Part shown: positions 41,991 to 55,590 of the stretch, piece by piece
How the letters are laid out: the number at the start of each line of letters is the position of its first letter
Numbering within the stretch: position 1 is the stretch's first letter
Made by a program: the position numbers and the translations under genes
DNA from: Manis javanica
Taxonomy: Eukaryota > Chordata > Mammalia > Pholidota > Manidae
Reading direction: 5' to 3'
Assembly (NCBI RefSeq): GCF_040802235.1
Contig: NC_133156.1
Span: 188,921,851-188,985,850, forward strand
Length of the DNA: 64,000 bases
Notes under the pieces: generated by a model
What the model was told of the DNA's origin: nothing
The model's input: the letters and a program-made list of their open reading frames with translations, nothing else
Database searches by the model: none

Positions 41991-44759
41991 TGAATGTTTG
42001 CTGGGCAGCAGAAAGTAGATGTCCTTAACTCTTCATAGTACCTTTTCTGTTTTAAGAGTTAGCCCTTAACTGTGGAAGACCAGTTTGGTTGGTTGGATAG
42101 TTGTTTTCTAATTTAGTGCTCATTTGGAATTTGTGTGATTTTACTTCCAAATTACTATTTTAAAGCAGTATATAAATGGGAAGTGCCAGGAATTTTCACC
42201 TGAGATTTAAGAATGCATCAAAATTTTAAATTTGGTGCTCCTTTAACAAATACTATTAATCTTCCTATTAACTGTAGTAATCAAATTTACTGATAGATAG
42301 TTCTTGTGATATAGGGCAGTGTCTTTATGATTAACATGTAAACACTTCTTTAATGCTTTAAGACTGGGCTTTTGGACCAAGAAATTCATGAAGAACCATA
42401 ACATCCAGTGGTCTTTCTTAGACACTCAGGTCTTCCGGAGAGGAGGAAGTGGTAAGGGATTGTCAGAGACATTAACAAGACTTTACTTTAATTGATTCTA
42501 TGATTTTAGTCTGAAAATGAAAAGTAAATTCTCACTGAAAAGGAAAATCAGATGCCTATTGCAGGGTTACTCCTTTTTTAACAAAAAAAATTTGAAATGA
42601 GGTGGAAAATGATATTTATATTTCATTCTCCAGTATAATTATTTAGATAGCTCCTTCTATTTCTTAGGTTACATTTATATATACATGTATATATATACAT
42701 ACACACACATATATATGAATGACTACATCCATCCCTATAAGGTTTTAATATTTTAGTGTTTGGGAAATACTGATTTTTTTCTTTCAAATTTCTGACACCA
42801 TAGAAATAGGTATGCTTAATCTGCCAAATTAAAATGAAGACTCCATAAGATCTAAATAAAACATACATTTAACAATCTTTTCCTTTATAATTAAGTGCTG
42901 CAAATGAGTGAAACTGGAGTTTTTGCCTTTAATAAGAGATATAGCACAAGGTCTACATAACTCTAATGCAAAACTGGTTATAAGCATAGGAGTTTAGGGA
43001 ATAAGGAAAGACTTTCCATTTGGAAAAGTCATATCAGACGGGTCTTGAAACATCACAGTTTTTAACAGGTAAATAGTGGTAGCATTTCAATTATTGTTTA
43101 CTGAGCTTTTAGTATATACTCAGATTTCATTTTTGTCAGATAATGTGTGATACATGTGACATGGGGGGCCACAGCCATATCACTTTAAATTTGAGGGAAA
43201 GTTGGAAAGAATTTGAAGTATGGTAGATCCATAGATATATGGTGTAAAACATAAAAATCAAAATAATGGTACTTACTGGGACACATATGGGGAGCTATTT
43301 CAGCTACAACAATAATTCTTCATAGTATAAGAGTTGAGAATCATTTCTAACAAAAATTACATTGTTTCCTGGGAGGTAATTATTTGAATAAAAACAGTGG
43401 TATATACATTGCCTTAGAAGGTGCTAGATTAATCCTCTAACATTAGAGTCATTAAGGAAATAACTATGACTGTGTATGGATCAGCAATATTGGCAAGTGC
43501 AGTCTGTATTCTACATCTTCCAGAATCAGCAATATATTTATTTGCTTGATTTTTATATAGGTATTAGTGTGTTTAATAAATGCAGGATGGTTCATTTAAA
43601 GTGAACTTTCCAAAATACAGGGTGACTTTAATTGAGTGATCCTGGAAAATTTATAGTCTAATATTTACTGAAGAAAATTTTAATAATCACAGTAAAAGGA
43701 ATAACATATTTTATCAGTTATTAAGAATTTCAGTCTTTTTTTAAATATTAAGAAAAGCAATTAGAAAAAACCTATTCAAATGTTATCTTAATTGCGATTT
43801 ATTAAGTTATATGAAAAGTCCAAATTTGTTTAGACAAATAAGATCTGAATTTATAGTTTTCTGGGCCTACTGTTTTTTCATGGAATCCGGGGCATATTAA
43901 AGTGTCTACATTTATGTTTCACTACAAAAGATTGGTCTGACAGTAAGTTTTAGTCATTTTCACAATTTATTGCTATCTAAAAATTTCCCGATTTCACATT
44001 TTGTTCTGAATGTCCTAGTTTCTTTCTTCCTCCTACACAATATTGAAGGCAAGTGTAAAGCAAGAGTTGCAAAGTAACAGAGAATTGGAGAATCCTGGCT
44101 TCTTTTCAAAACAAAATAAACCTTTATTATAAGATTGTTTTTTATTGATACCCAAAAAAGGGCTTTTGGCAAGTGTTCAGTAAATGTGTGAATAACCTAA
44201 TTGATTTAGCTGGAATGAATAGGAAGCTTTGCAATTTGTCCTTGTATTTGGCTCAGTAAACACACTGTGACAGACTCGATGGTCGAAGGTTAAAAATAAA
44301 AACTCACCAAACTTACAGATCTAAATATTAGCAAATCTGTGTCTCTCCGAGTGCCTTTAAAGAGAAAGTACAATATGTTAATTGGAATCTTGTTTATTTC
44401 TACCATAAAAAATAGTCATGTAATGTACGTAAGATCCAATGCTTCAATAATCATTAATGTTTGAAAATATTAATAGAGGAGATCCTTAGTAAGAATTGTA
44501 ACCTGTATGAAATTCAAAGATATGTGTAGACATTTAAACATACTGTTGTATACTCTATAATAAAGCTCCACTAAAGGCAGGAGGCATAATTAGGACAAAC
44601 AATTAAAAATAACAGTAGAAACAAATTAAGAACTTTTTAAAAACTTGTTATTGTGTCACTATTATATGATTTGCAATAGGAAATCTCAGAAAAATTCTAG
44701 GAGAAAAAGTGATTTTCCTGGTTTTAATATGGGAATTATAGATTCATTTAATATAGAAA
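41991..44759. other. PELI1 intron 1, mostly unassigned
   Basis: No gene or named repeat recognised. A TA/CA-rich microsatellite lies at about 42,667-42,717. Confidence 0.5.
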
Positions 44760-44850
44760 TGTTTCTCAATTAGTCTTTGTATCTGGAACTCCTAGCACAG
44801 TACCTGACCCATAATAGTCACTCCATGAATGTTTACTGAACTAACTTCCA
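44760..44850 (+). repeat. L2 LINE 3'-end fragment
   Basis: 'tagtctttgtatctggaactcctagcacagtacctgacccataatagtcactccatgaatgtttactgaac' is a clear L2 3' terminus. Confidence 0.75.
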
Positions 44851-45369
44851 ATTTTAGAAATTTCAGGATGACAGTGTTATTTTAGGGGGGTTTTAAAACC
44901 ATATTCTCCCCACCGCAAACTTTGTATCTCTCTTTTGATACAGTTTCTCAGTTTTGAGTGTAAAGAAGACTTGTTGGTATTTTTCATCAACCCAACCTTA
45001 GCCTGAGCTGAAATTACTTAAAAGGGAACTCAATTTAACAGCATTCCTTCTTTTCAGGTATCTGGAGTATAAAATATAGATTCTAAATGACATAAATGGA
45101 AAGAGTCTGTTTTTATCTGGTTGGAGGAACATTAATAAACTAAGATGAAGAACCAGTTTGAAAAAATATCTATTCCTGTTGAGTGGTCATTCCCAACAGA
45201 TGTAGTTAGAGGGAAACTAAAATCTGACTTTCAAATGTTAACTGAGGCAACAACCTATACTTTCCAAGTTAGATCCAATATCAGGAACAATAAAATTGCA
45301 GTTGTTACAGTCAAGGTGTCATAGGAACTAGAGCTTGAGAAAAAGTTAACATTAAATGAGTATTTATGC

Positions 45370-45745
45370 ACAAGTCTTTGGACAGATGTTTCTGTATCTA
45401 CTAGACATATACTTAGAATGGCATTCCTGGTTTGTATGGTAACTTTGTGTTCAGTCCTCTAAGGAACTGCCAGACCATTTTCCAGAATGACTGAACTGTT
45501 TTTACTTTCCTACCAGTAGTGATTAAGGATTCCAGCTTTTATGCATCCTTGCCAGTACTTGTTGTCTGTCTTTTTTATTATAGCCATTTTAGTGGTTGTA
45601 AAGTAGTATCTCATTGTGGCTTTGATTTACATTTCCCTAATGGCAAATGACATTTTTCATGTACTTGTTGGCCATGTGTGTATCTTCTTTGGAGAAATGC
45701 ATATTCAGATCCTTTACCAAATTTTAATATACCTGTATCTAGGTA
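45370..45745 (-). mobile_element. Ancient L1M fragment (ORF2 end), antisense
   Basis: + strand phrases 'ggaactgccagaccattttccagaatgactgaac', 'catccttgccagtacttgttgtctg', 'agtagtatctcattgtggctttgatttacatttccctaatggc' and 'gttggccatgtgtgtatcttctttggagaaatg' are the reverse complement of the L1 ORF2 3' end. Confidence 0.85.
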
Positions 45746-46089
45746 CAGATATAGATATATCAGGTATGTGATTTGCTAATACGGTTTCCAATGTTTAGTG
45801 TGTTATCTATGGCAGTAGTTTGAATTAGCAAAGCCCACAAAGTGAGAGTGTGAACAGCCAGTTCAGGAAGGCATGACCCATGTGATAAGCAAAAAGAAAC
45901 AAATCTTCATGGTATGCCTATCACCAAACTATTATTGTCTAATTTTCAGCTTTTTTATGGTATAAAATTATAATAATGCACAGCAAAGAATAGAGCTCAA
46001 GGTGAATACTTGGCCATCTCATGTGATGACATTCACACAGTACAAAGTCCGAGTTACTTGTTGGCTAATGGCTCTTTTCTTTAGTATTG

Positions 46090-46310
46090 CCTCTAAAACT
46101 AATGAAACAAACTCTGTCATAGAAGTCAAAAGGTCTGTTAGCTAGCTCTCCTATTTAGCCCTATGACTTCATCAAATAAGTTACCCTCTCTGGAAATAGA
46201 TTTTCCTCATCTATAAAATTAGGGAATTGAAAGGAAAATGGATCAAGTTGAATAAGATACTCTTTAAAGTTCTTTCCAGATTAAAAATGTGATTATGATA
46301 CAGTAATACT
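46090..46310 (+). repeat. MIR-like remnant
   Basis: 'ccctatgacttcatcaaataagttaccctctctggaaatagattttcctcatctataaaattagggaattg' preserves the MIR core order. Diverged at both ends. Confidence 0.55.
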
Positions 46311-47844
46311 GTGACTTTCTTCTTACTGCCCCTACCAAGGAAGAATTATGCCTTGTTGAAAAATCTTTTCAATGTCCCTCTTTCTCAGGATTAGAATTGG
46401 ACAGATTTGGCAAGTAAAAAACTGGTCCCATGTAGATATTCAGTAAAGATTTACTGTAGAATAACCAATGCCATCTATGATAATTTGCCATATGGGTTAA
46501 GGGAACGTGACACAAGCGTCACCAGTGAGGTGGAACTAAAGGATGAAACAGTTCACACACCTGCTGTGGGTGTGGCAAGAGGTAAAGGGACTGTGAGGAA
46601 TGAGTCCTTGATTGCATCCTTGGAAGTATTCAGAGATCATTAGAGAAGGAGCAAGCTTTCAGAAGTCAGCTGTGTCTAAAGGTGAAATCGAAACCTAGAC
46701 TACAACTAATAAGAAAAAATATAGGACCAAAAGAAAAGAAGCAACTAAAAAGACCTAGAGATTGTGAGGTAAGTATACTTTGTTTTGTTTAATATTTTTC
46801 TGGAATGGTATTTTAAAGTTTTCAGGGTACTGAAAGTCCCTGAGCTTAACTGAGACAATTGCCAGTTCAGATATTAGAGAAGACAACAAAGAAGTTGAAG
46901 ATAACTGTGAGCCAAGCCAGATATGGAAGAAGAGTAGAGGTAAGGTCATTGAAATCCAGGTCCATTTGCCAGTTTAGTAACTGATTCCCATCAGCTAAGA
47001 AAACTATAAAGTTTTGGGTTTTAACCAGACATCATTTTAAATAAAGCACATATGAAAAGCAATAAGAAAGTTCCTTTTTTTTAAGTAGTCAGAATTCAGA
47101 CTGGGAAAGAAAAGTTTAGAAATTTAATTCTAACCCTTCTCTCCCTTACAAACTATGGGTCTTTGTCCCGTTATAAAAATAGCTCATCATACTCAGAAAA
47201 TATGGAGGTTTTGTCTTTAATGTTTCCTTAAGAGTTCTTTAAGAAAAATATATTCCTTCAGGACATTATTTGGTATAAACACAGAGCTTGAAATACATAA
47301 GGAATTTTTATATTCTTAATGCTCTGACTTTAATCATTAAGGTAGTTCATGATGATAGCATATGAGCTATTTATATCTTAGTTGCCTTAGGAGCTGTACA
47401 AGAATAAACTTCCAAAATTAAGAGAGTCATTATGTTGGTCTAAAGAATGGCAGGTCCTTAGGTTTTGTCATGGAATCTAAGGCATAGAGAGTCAGTCACA
47501 ACCACATTCTGTTTAGTATGAGTATTTGGACCTGTCATGTCCGGCTTCTTGAGCAATTCATCAGCCTAGAATCACATGACAAGGCAGGATCACCAAATAG
47601 CAAAATCTTAGAATATGTCCAGATCATTTTATAGATATGTTTCCTGGACTGGACATGTATCTACAATGGGCAAAAGCAGGATACCTGGGCAGATTTTCTT
47701 CACAGTAACCTAAGGGCTTGCTGCCAGCAGAATGGGCAAAAGAAACATGATGCAGATTTAATGATTCCAGGGATGTGACACAGTCCGGTATGGAATGCTG
47801 GGAAGCAGCAGAAGTAAGCCTGGAGCCATAAGATAGAGGGAGGC
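46311..47844. other. PELI1 intron 1, nothing identified
   Basis: No repeat or exon recognised. A 78-codon open frame at 46,407-46,643 has no recognisable motif or convincing splice context. Confidence 0.5.
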
Positions 47845-47858
47845 TCAGAAGTATTTTT
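47845..47858. repeat. Target-site duplication of copy 3, left
   Basis: TCAGAAGTATTTTT, repeated exactly at 49,096-49,109. Confidence 0.88.
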
Positions 47859-49095
47859 TTTTTTTTTGAGAGGGCATCTCTCATATTTATTGATCAAATG
47901 GTTATTAACAACAATAAAATTCAGTATAGGGGGGTCAACGCTCAATGTACAATCATTAATCCATCTCAAGCCTAATTCTCGTCAGTCTCCAATCTTCTGA
48001 AGCATAACGAACAAGTTCTTACATGGTGAACGAATTCTTACATAGTGAATAAATTCTTACATGGTGAACAGTACAAGGGCATTCATCACAGAAACTTTCG
48101 GTTTTGATCATGCATTATGACCTATAAACAATCAGGTCAAATATGAATATTCGTTTGATTTTTGTACTTGATTTATATGTTGATCCCACATTTCTCCTAT
48201 TATTATTATTATTTTTATTTTTAATAAAATGCTGAAGTGGTAGGTAGATGCAAGATAAAGGTAGAAAACATAGTTTAGTGCTGTAAGAAGGCAAATGTAG
48301 ATGATCAGATGATCAGGTGTGTGCCTATGGACTAAGTATTAATCCAGGCTAGACAAGGGCAGCAAGACATCCACGGATGCAGATTTCTCTCAAAGCAGGG
48401 GGGGTGAGGTTCTGAGCCTCACCTCTGTTGATCCCCAAATTCTCACCTGATGGCTCCCCTGCGACCGTGCCTGTCTTAGGTTGTTCCTCCCTTGAGGAAT
48501 CTTACCCGTCTCTGGCTAACCAGTCATCTTCCGGGGCCATACAGGGAAATGTAAAGTTGGTAAGTGAGAGAGAGAGAAGCCATATTGTTTGCAAAGGTTA
48601 GCTTTTTACTTCTTTGCAGATTTATGCCCTGTGGCTTCTATGCCCAGCACTTGTCTCGAGGTATCTTTACCACCTGGAGGAATTATGATACTCGGTAAAT
48701 TCGATATGAGGCACGAATTCTATTTAAGGGTTGAAATTAGGAAGGAAGAAGAAAAGCTATAGATGTAGCATATGGAAGGAAACATGGGAGGATTGATTAT
48801 TTCTTTGACATATCTTCTTGTAGAGTACCTTAAGTATGTATAGGTTTTAAACTACTAATTTGCACACACATATTAACATAATAGGAATATGGTGACATAA
48901 ACAAAGCAAATCTATAATTACCATCCATCTCCAGTGAAGCCAAGAAAACCATTTAGGCACCCTAGGCATTTGTGAAAATTTATCTATGATATGATGGATA
49001 TTGTCCAACTGTACTTGAACCATCAGACAAATTAAAGCAGCCCATTTCTGGGATGTGTTCACATCCCATATGTTCTTTTAACCATAGATAGTCTA
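47859..49095 (-). mobile_element. 5'-truncated chimeric L1, copy 3 (retroviral env/LTR tail only)
   Basis: A 1.2-kb antisense insertion with a 14-bp target-site duplication and a poly(A) tail (T run at 47,854-47,867). It is so strongly truncated that only the retrovirus-derived part of the L1 3'UTR remains: the end of the Env transmembrane region (49,062-48,847, with the W-rich region and anchor), then the purine tract and LTR end. It is nearly identical to 30,811-32,050 of the full-length L1, differing by small indels (for example GAAG missing near 48,380 and an extra GAGA near 48,570), and shares that copy's 11-nt loss in env. Without comparison to the full-length L1 it would look like a stray retroviral fragment. 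Confidence 0.9.
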
Positions 49096-49109
49096 TCAGA
49101 AGTATTTTT
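49096..49109. repeat. Target-site duplication of copy 3, right
   Basis: Exact repeat of 47,845-47,858. Confidence 0.88.
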
Positions 49110-52100
49110 ATATAAGAAAATATCAACTCCTACACTCAAGTTGAACAACAGGTTAATGGATGGAGCGTATAGATGGAGGTTTGCATATGCAGTTTATTGT
49201 ACAGGTATGAACTACCATTTTACTCTTGTGACTTAATTTAGCATGCTTTAAAAAATTTTAATTATAAACACAAAGCAGGTTCACTTTTGGCTGTGTAAAA
49301 GAATAGACTGGTTCCATGTCCAATCCTTCACCATTAGAAAACATATTTCTTAAGAAAGGGTATGGGGGAATTTGGAACAGGCAGCAGCTCCTCTGCAAGC
49401 TTCATCTTACAAGTAGGGTGATCTAAGAGCCCCTAAAGTCAATTAAGTAGGGTGCCTTCAGTAGCTACTTGATGCAGCTTGTACAATCCTAACACACCTC
49501 TAGGTATTGTTACAGTTTCTCTATGTTCATGAGCATCATATAGTCTTAATTTATTTTATTTAAAAGTATAATAAAGCTGAAAAAAAGCAGATCAATTGAA
49601 AATGTGACTGAATGTTTACCTATTTTTATGCCTGGGATAATGTGATATTTTATAACAAGACCAGAAAAAAATTTATTTATTTGATAGTGTTTTTTTTTTA
49701 AAGGCATTCTCTCTTTACTTTTGGATTTTATTGTGTTTTTAAATGAGAGTTTAACAGATTGAGTATTGTACTAAATCTGTTAAGATAGGCTATTACACTA
49801 TCATGAAAAGTTAGTTAAGTATCTTAGTTATACTTCTAACATTGATAGAGCATTTATATAGTTAATTCAGTCAGCCTTTTAAGAAACAGAATACTTTCAT
49901 CTAAAGTGCCTTATTTCATAACTTGAAATTTAGCCTGTGTTAAAAACCGTTTTGTGCTTCCCTCTTACTTCCGTTTCTTCCCTTTTGGGCTACAGACTTC
50001 CTGAGGGAGGAGGTGAGGTAGAAGTGAATTATCAGTTCAGCCAATAGAATCTAGAATTATATATTGTTTACCTATTTTGCGTAACATAGGCCCGCCCACA
50101 CACGTTTTGAGGTGCTTATGTGAAAGAACACCCAGCAGACAGCTATTGAGTGTGTGATTCCAAGAATAAGTGGGAGATGCTTTAATACTATCTGGGTTTT
50201 ATCCTCTGGTGAGAAGGCTGTTTCTCTAGCTGTGGTGATAGCAGTGGAATAAAGAGGTAGGTGTTTTGTGGCTTAATTGTCACATCAGTGCTTCATGTTA
50301 AAGGTAAAGTTGTAAAAGGAATGATTTGAATCATGATTAACCGGATCATTTACGTTTAACTTTTTCACATTCTGCTTTAGAGGAAGTGTGTTATATGTGG
50401 ATTACACTTCCTTCCATCTTCTGGAAAAGGTTGAATAAATCGCAAGTTCCAAGGTTTTTGTGTTTTGGGGGACGCTTCACACTGTTAATCTCACCTCCCA
50501 TCTGTTTTAAGGAAAGCATAAGAAAAATAACTATGGGTGTTTATTGCCTGTTGTCTCTTGGTCAACAGAAAACAAAGTTCTTCATTTGTAATATTTTTCC
50601 AAACAAGCTACAGTATTTAGTTTTTTTACACACTTTGGGACTTAATGTTGTCCATTGTTTGCTTTTTAATTAATTGTTAAGTTTGAGAATTACATTGCTC
50701 TCAGAAGGAAGTAGGTAGCCAGAACGATGGTGCTGTCACTGGTCACTGTACTTGGATTAACTGTTGGCAGTTTATTCAGAATCTAGGTTTTTTTTTTTTT
50801 TTTTTTTACTGTAAATCCTATCCTGAGGTCCCCTCAAAGAGAGCCAGCCCTTCTGATATAACAGTATACTATTTAAACATTTTCACAAGATAGGGAAAAA
50901 TTATGAAGAATTTTTTTAAATAATTGAGTTTTACTTTGTAAGGATTTTAAGTAATGTTTCTACCTGAATGTTTTGTTGTTCTTTCTCAGATATTGTAGGA
51001 AGAGAGAGAATAATTTTAGATCTGATGATTGATTAGGTGGGGTGGGGGAGCTCTTTCTGCTAAAAAAATCAATAGTCATAAGTTCCCAACAGTATTCTTT
51101 TCTAAAGCATTGAGATTTTTTTCTTTTTTGTGGGGAATTCATGAAAACCTCAGTCTGTTTGCTAGAATACCAACATGCTGCCCAGTAATGTGTGTTCATT
51201 TTTTAACAAATACCTAATATATTTGTGAGAGGGAAGTATTCACTGTCTTGTATATGTATAAAATGGAAGTTAACTCAGTGACTGAAAAGCTGCAAATTAG
51301 GAGGAAAAATTTATTGTAATAATTTACCTAATTGGGTATTTGTAATGTTATAACAGTAATCAGAGTTTAGAAAGGAAATTTATAACAATACCCTGGCTAC
51401 ATATATGCATTGTTTTCCTAATACAAAAGAGTTAAATAGGAATACCATACTGAGTGGTTTAAAATATTCACTCTGCTAAAAAATAGATGTTCTTAGCCGC
51501 CCACACACAATGTCTCTAAATTACTGCTATAAAAATTTATGGGAAAACATGATTTGGTCAAAGAAAGATCAGCTGCTACTTTTGAGAACTTTACATGAAC
51601 CAAAGAGAAAACTAAAATTCTAATAAGATGAAACATATGTTCCTTAGTGATATTAATCATACTTGTCATCTCTTAATAATGATTTCAGTCTATAGGTAGC
51701 TACTGTTAGAAACAATATTGGAGATTCATTTGTAATTGAATTTTCAACTACATTTTTCTTTTCCTACTCCTTTTTAATAGAGCCTATAATCGGATTGGGA
51801 AACTATACAAGAGTTAAACTTAACTTCCTTGTAAGATTAGGGAATACATATACTAAATCTTATTTGATTCAAATCTACTGCTTTTTTGCCTATTGAGAAT
51901 CAAACACAATATTCAACTTTGCAACTAATTGCAATGATTTTTGAGGCCTTTGATTATATTTCAGGGCCTTTCATATTTTGAGAAGTGGAAAACCAGAATT
52001 TTATACATGGTATCAAAGTTATCTATAAAGAACACATTATAAACATATGTTTAAATACTGAGAAATAAAGATGAATCTCTAAGAAAATAATCTTTATGGA

Positions 52101-53249
52101 TGGGGCAGCATCACCATAAATTAACCAAGAATTATTAAGACCTAGTTTGTATGCCTAATTAAATAAACAGTAGTTTTTTAACAAGTACTTGATTTTTTTT
52201 ATTACATTAGGTCCTTCAAAAGGTCCCAGTTTAATTTTCACAGTTTGAATAATTTTAAGACACCCAGACTGTGTATTTAGTGTATTTATGACTTGTGTAT
52301 TTAGTGAACAAACCAAGCAGATGGCCCAACATTCAGATCTCAATGCAGCATTGTTCTCATTCAGTCCTGGTGACAAAGAGGTGTGGAAAATATTGTCACC
52401 ATTTTAGAGGATGAGAAAATCATGTTTTACAGAACAGGTTTTGTAGATGGAGAATTCCTAAAAGACTGTGAGCATTGCCTTCTTCATTCATGGCTGTCAA
52501 GGGCCAGCCAGAGTTCTCCTGGTTGACCAACTAGGCACTGTTACAGCTTGGTCCTTCACTAGTGTCTCCTCCAGTTTGAAGAAAAAACTCATAATGAAAT
52601 AATCAGTGAATAATTTAGGAAGGTATTTGACTTCATGGCTTTTTGAGGGTTTTTTTGATGCACTGTATCAGAATTATACCCAGGGTTGCTTCTTTCTAAC
52701 TCTTCCTCCAGCTCCCTTTTCTACTCCCTTTCACAAACTCTTGAAGACCAGAATTTCATGTGTGTAGGTGGACAGAACTCAAATAAATTCAAATACTGTT
52801 AAAGATTTCAATGTTCAGGATAATTCAGAAGCTATCATATAATTACATATATTAAGTGTTTTCTAATAACACCACCTAGAGCATTCAATAATAAAACTGA
52901 CCTCAGTGCCATTTTTGGTTGTTGATTGGTAAGAAAAACCCATTAGCATTGTTCTGCAAAATTCTGTTCAAGTGTGGATGGATTGGTTCAGGTATTGCTC
53001 AGTTCAGTGAGTGGCTACACATGTGTAGTAACAACTTTCCTGGCCAAAGGAGCTGTGGATGAGCAGTTTCACTTCAGAGCAAGGGCATGAATTTTGGGAG
53101 ACACCTTGACTTGAACAGGACCAGTACAACTTGGAAATCTTGCATTTTAGGTTGTAAGAAGGCTGGCAAACTTTGAATTGTGAATTCATTTTTCAAATGC
53201 CTCTTAATTAAATTGAAACGAATTTTTTTTTACTATTTGCATTATCTTT
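49110..53249. other. PELI1 intron 1, nothing identified
   Basis: Largely unique-looking AT-rich sequence. A run of about 20 T residues near 50,789-50,808 has no attached SINE or L1 body that I can recognise. No exon-like frame with both splice sites was convincing. Confidence 0.5.
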
Positions 53250-53800
53250 TTTTAAAAATAATTTTAGCCCTAGAACAAAACTGGAAAAATAATGTGAATT
53301 TATATATATCCTTTACTCAACTTCCTCTAATGCTAACAATGTCTATAACCAGTTTATCAAAACCAGAAATTAACCTTGGCACAGTACTATTAACTACAGA
53401 CCATATTCAAATTTAATCAGTTTCCCACTAGTGGCCTTTTTCTGTTCAAGAATCCAATTCATGATCTCCTACTGCATGCAGTTGTATAGCATCTCCTTCT
53501 TAATCCCTAATGTGGGAGTTTCTTAGTTTTTGCTTATTGGAGTTGTTGGGTATTTTCTCATGATTGGATGGAAGTTTTGCATTTTTTGGCACCGCACCAC
53601 AGAGTTGATGTGTCCGGGCATCATAATCAGGGATACATGATATCAGGATGTCATATCATAGGTAATGTTAACCTTGATCAGTTAGTTAAGGTGGTATCTG
53701 CTCGTTTCCCTGACAATGAAGTTACTATTTTCCTGTGTGTAATTCATGAATATCTTGGGGGAAATATTTTGAAACTACTGCTATCTTTTTAAAATGCATG
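53250..53800 (-). mobile_element. Ancient L1M 3'UTR fragment, antisense
   Basis: + strand phrases 'ccaattcatgatctcctactgcatgcagttgt', 'tttctcatgattggatggaagttttgcat', 'ccacagagttgatgtgtcc', 'ggtaatgttaaccttgatcagttagttaaggtggtatctg' and 'aattcatgaatatcttggggg' match the reverse complement of an old L1 3'UTR. The 74-codon frame at 53,568-53,792 is part of it. Confidence 0.8.
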
Positions 53801-54239
53801 TAACTTGGTCAGTTTTTTAATAAAAATACAGACTAGAGAAACCTAGATTATCATATTTCTAGGAGTAATTTAACTGGCCAAAATAATCATTACATGATAT
53901 TCTTTTTTTGGAAGACTCATTACCTACATAAGGTTAATAATAGTTTACTCCTGGAATATAAAAAGGTGACCATAGATAGATAGTGTTTAAGTTTAAATTT
54001 TTTCCAAGGTACTTTTAAACTCAACTTTAAACAATAGATTGAATTACTGAGAAAATTTAAATGATTACTCAATATTATAGAGGTTTATTCCCATGTTAGG
54101 GCAATAGCACTTAGGTAAACTCTCAATCTTTAATACTTTAGAGTAAGAAGAGTTGGAGAATTTTCTTGTTTGTTGTTTAGTTTAGTTTCCCAGTATAGTT
54201 CTCTCCTCCCCACCCACTGTACTTTTAAATTGTGTTTCA
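53801..54239. other. PELI1 intron 1, nothing identified
   Basis: AT-rich sequence between an L1M fragment and a MIR; nothing recognised. Confidence 0.5.
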
Positions 54240-54415
54240 GCAGTTACAGAGTGCTAGCTAGACTTTGAGTTGTAACCTTGGTTTTATTATCTATAAAATG
54301 AGGATTATAATAGTTCTTACCTCACAAGGTTGTTGGGGGGATTAAATCAGTTAATACATGTTTAGAACAGTGCTTGGCACAGAGACAAAATCCAGGAAAT
54401 GTTAGCCACTGTGAA
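54240..54415 (+). repeat. MIR SINE remnant
   Basis: 'gttttattatctataaaatgaggattataatagttcttacctcacaaggttgttggggggattaaatcagttaatacatg' and 'cagtgcttggcacagag' give a well-preserved MIR 3' half. Confidence 0.85.
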
Positions 54416-55284
54416 AAAAGAGTAGTGAAAGCATGAGTTGACTGCCAGTGTTAGATGCTGACTTTAGAAAATGATAGAATTTCTCAACAATATTCTTTTA
54501 CCCAGTGCTTTTGTTCCAAATAGCTGTCTAATCCCACTGAATCTGCTGCATTCTGCAGAATTTTGTTCAGGACTTTGGTCATTAAACCTAGGGGAATTTC
54601 TAGTCTTGCTTTCTGAAAAGCATATTATTTTAGGAAGTTTGGTAGTCTAAGTGTTGAATACAGGCCAACCATTGGCAGGGACAATAAAAATGTTTCAGTC
54701 CTTAATTGTCTTTCAAAATACATTTTCTAGGTGTGGGGAATTAAGTGATCGTTTGGGGGTTGGTGGCAAGTATTTACCTCCCTTCCCCAGTCAGGAATAC
54801 CGCCCTGCAGTTTTTTTCTTGGCAGTCATTTTTCTGGGAGTACATGAAGCTGCCTGTCCTTAGGCTGTCTTAACTCACTTGTAATACACGTTTTTCTTCT
54901 TGATGGTATCAGGAATTTGCCTTAGTAGAATACCCTTCTTTCCCTTTGGGTCCTTTCTCCCCACCCCTCCATGTTTTAAACAAGCATGCAAAAAAAAGTC
55001 CATTTCATTTACTGAAGTTCTTGTTGGTCACTACCAGGAAACAGAGTTGACAAATACAGTGAGCATTGAGGAAGTGACAGGGTTCAAATAGTCTCAAAAA
55101 GCACTAGTCATAGTTGCACAGTTGTTACTAGTCTATGCTAGACTATAAATTGTTTAGAGTTTATGTTACATAGTACACTTTCTAGTCTCGTTCCTAAACG
55201 GTCCCATAAAAGGATCTCTTATTTAGGAATCGGCTCCACCGAATCCTGTCTGGGGTGTAACTAGTGGTATCAAAAAATCTGGAC
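54416..55284. other. PELI1 intron 1, nothing identified
   Basis: No recognised repeat or exon. Confidence 0.5.
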
Positions 55285-55590
55285 TACTTGTAAAAGTCTC
55301 AAGTTTCCCCATTTATAAAACAGGGATAAATTAGTATACTTGTATAGTTGTGATAGAAAGAAATTAAATGAGTTATTGTATATTGAATTAATATTTTCAA
55401 TTGGTTTCAGTGCCAGTTCTGCCAGATATTACTTCTTTGGCCTTGTACTCACACACTGTTCTTTCTGACTGACACACTCAGTTCCCTTATCTGGAAAATG
55501 GAGTTAATAAGACTTTCCTACCTAATTCATGGAATATTGCAAGGGTCAAATAAAATAATCTTATGTAAAAGCACTTTGCTAATTAACATT
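55285..55590 (+). repeat. Two adjacent MIR remnants
   Basis: The first (about 55,285-55,390) keeps 'gtttccccatttataaaacagggataaa' and 'attaaatgagtta'. The second (about 55,395-55,590) keeps 'gccagttctgccagatattacttctttggcc', 'cagttcccttatctggaaaatggagttaata' and 'gcaagggtcaaataaaataat'. Confidence 0.75.

Noticed and set aside
53568-53792. 74-codon frame as a small gene
   Set aside because: It lies wholly within an antisense ancient L1M 3'UTR.
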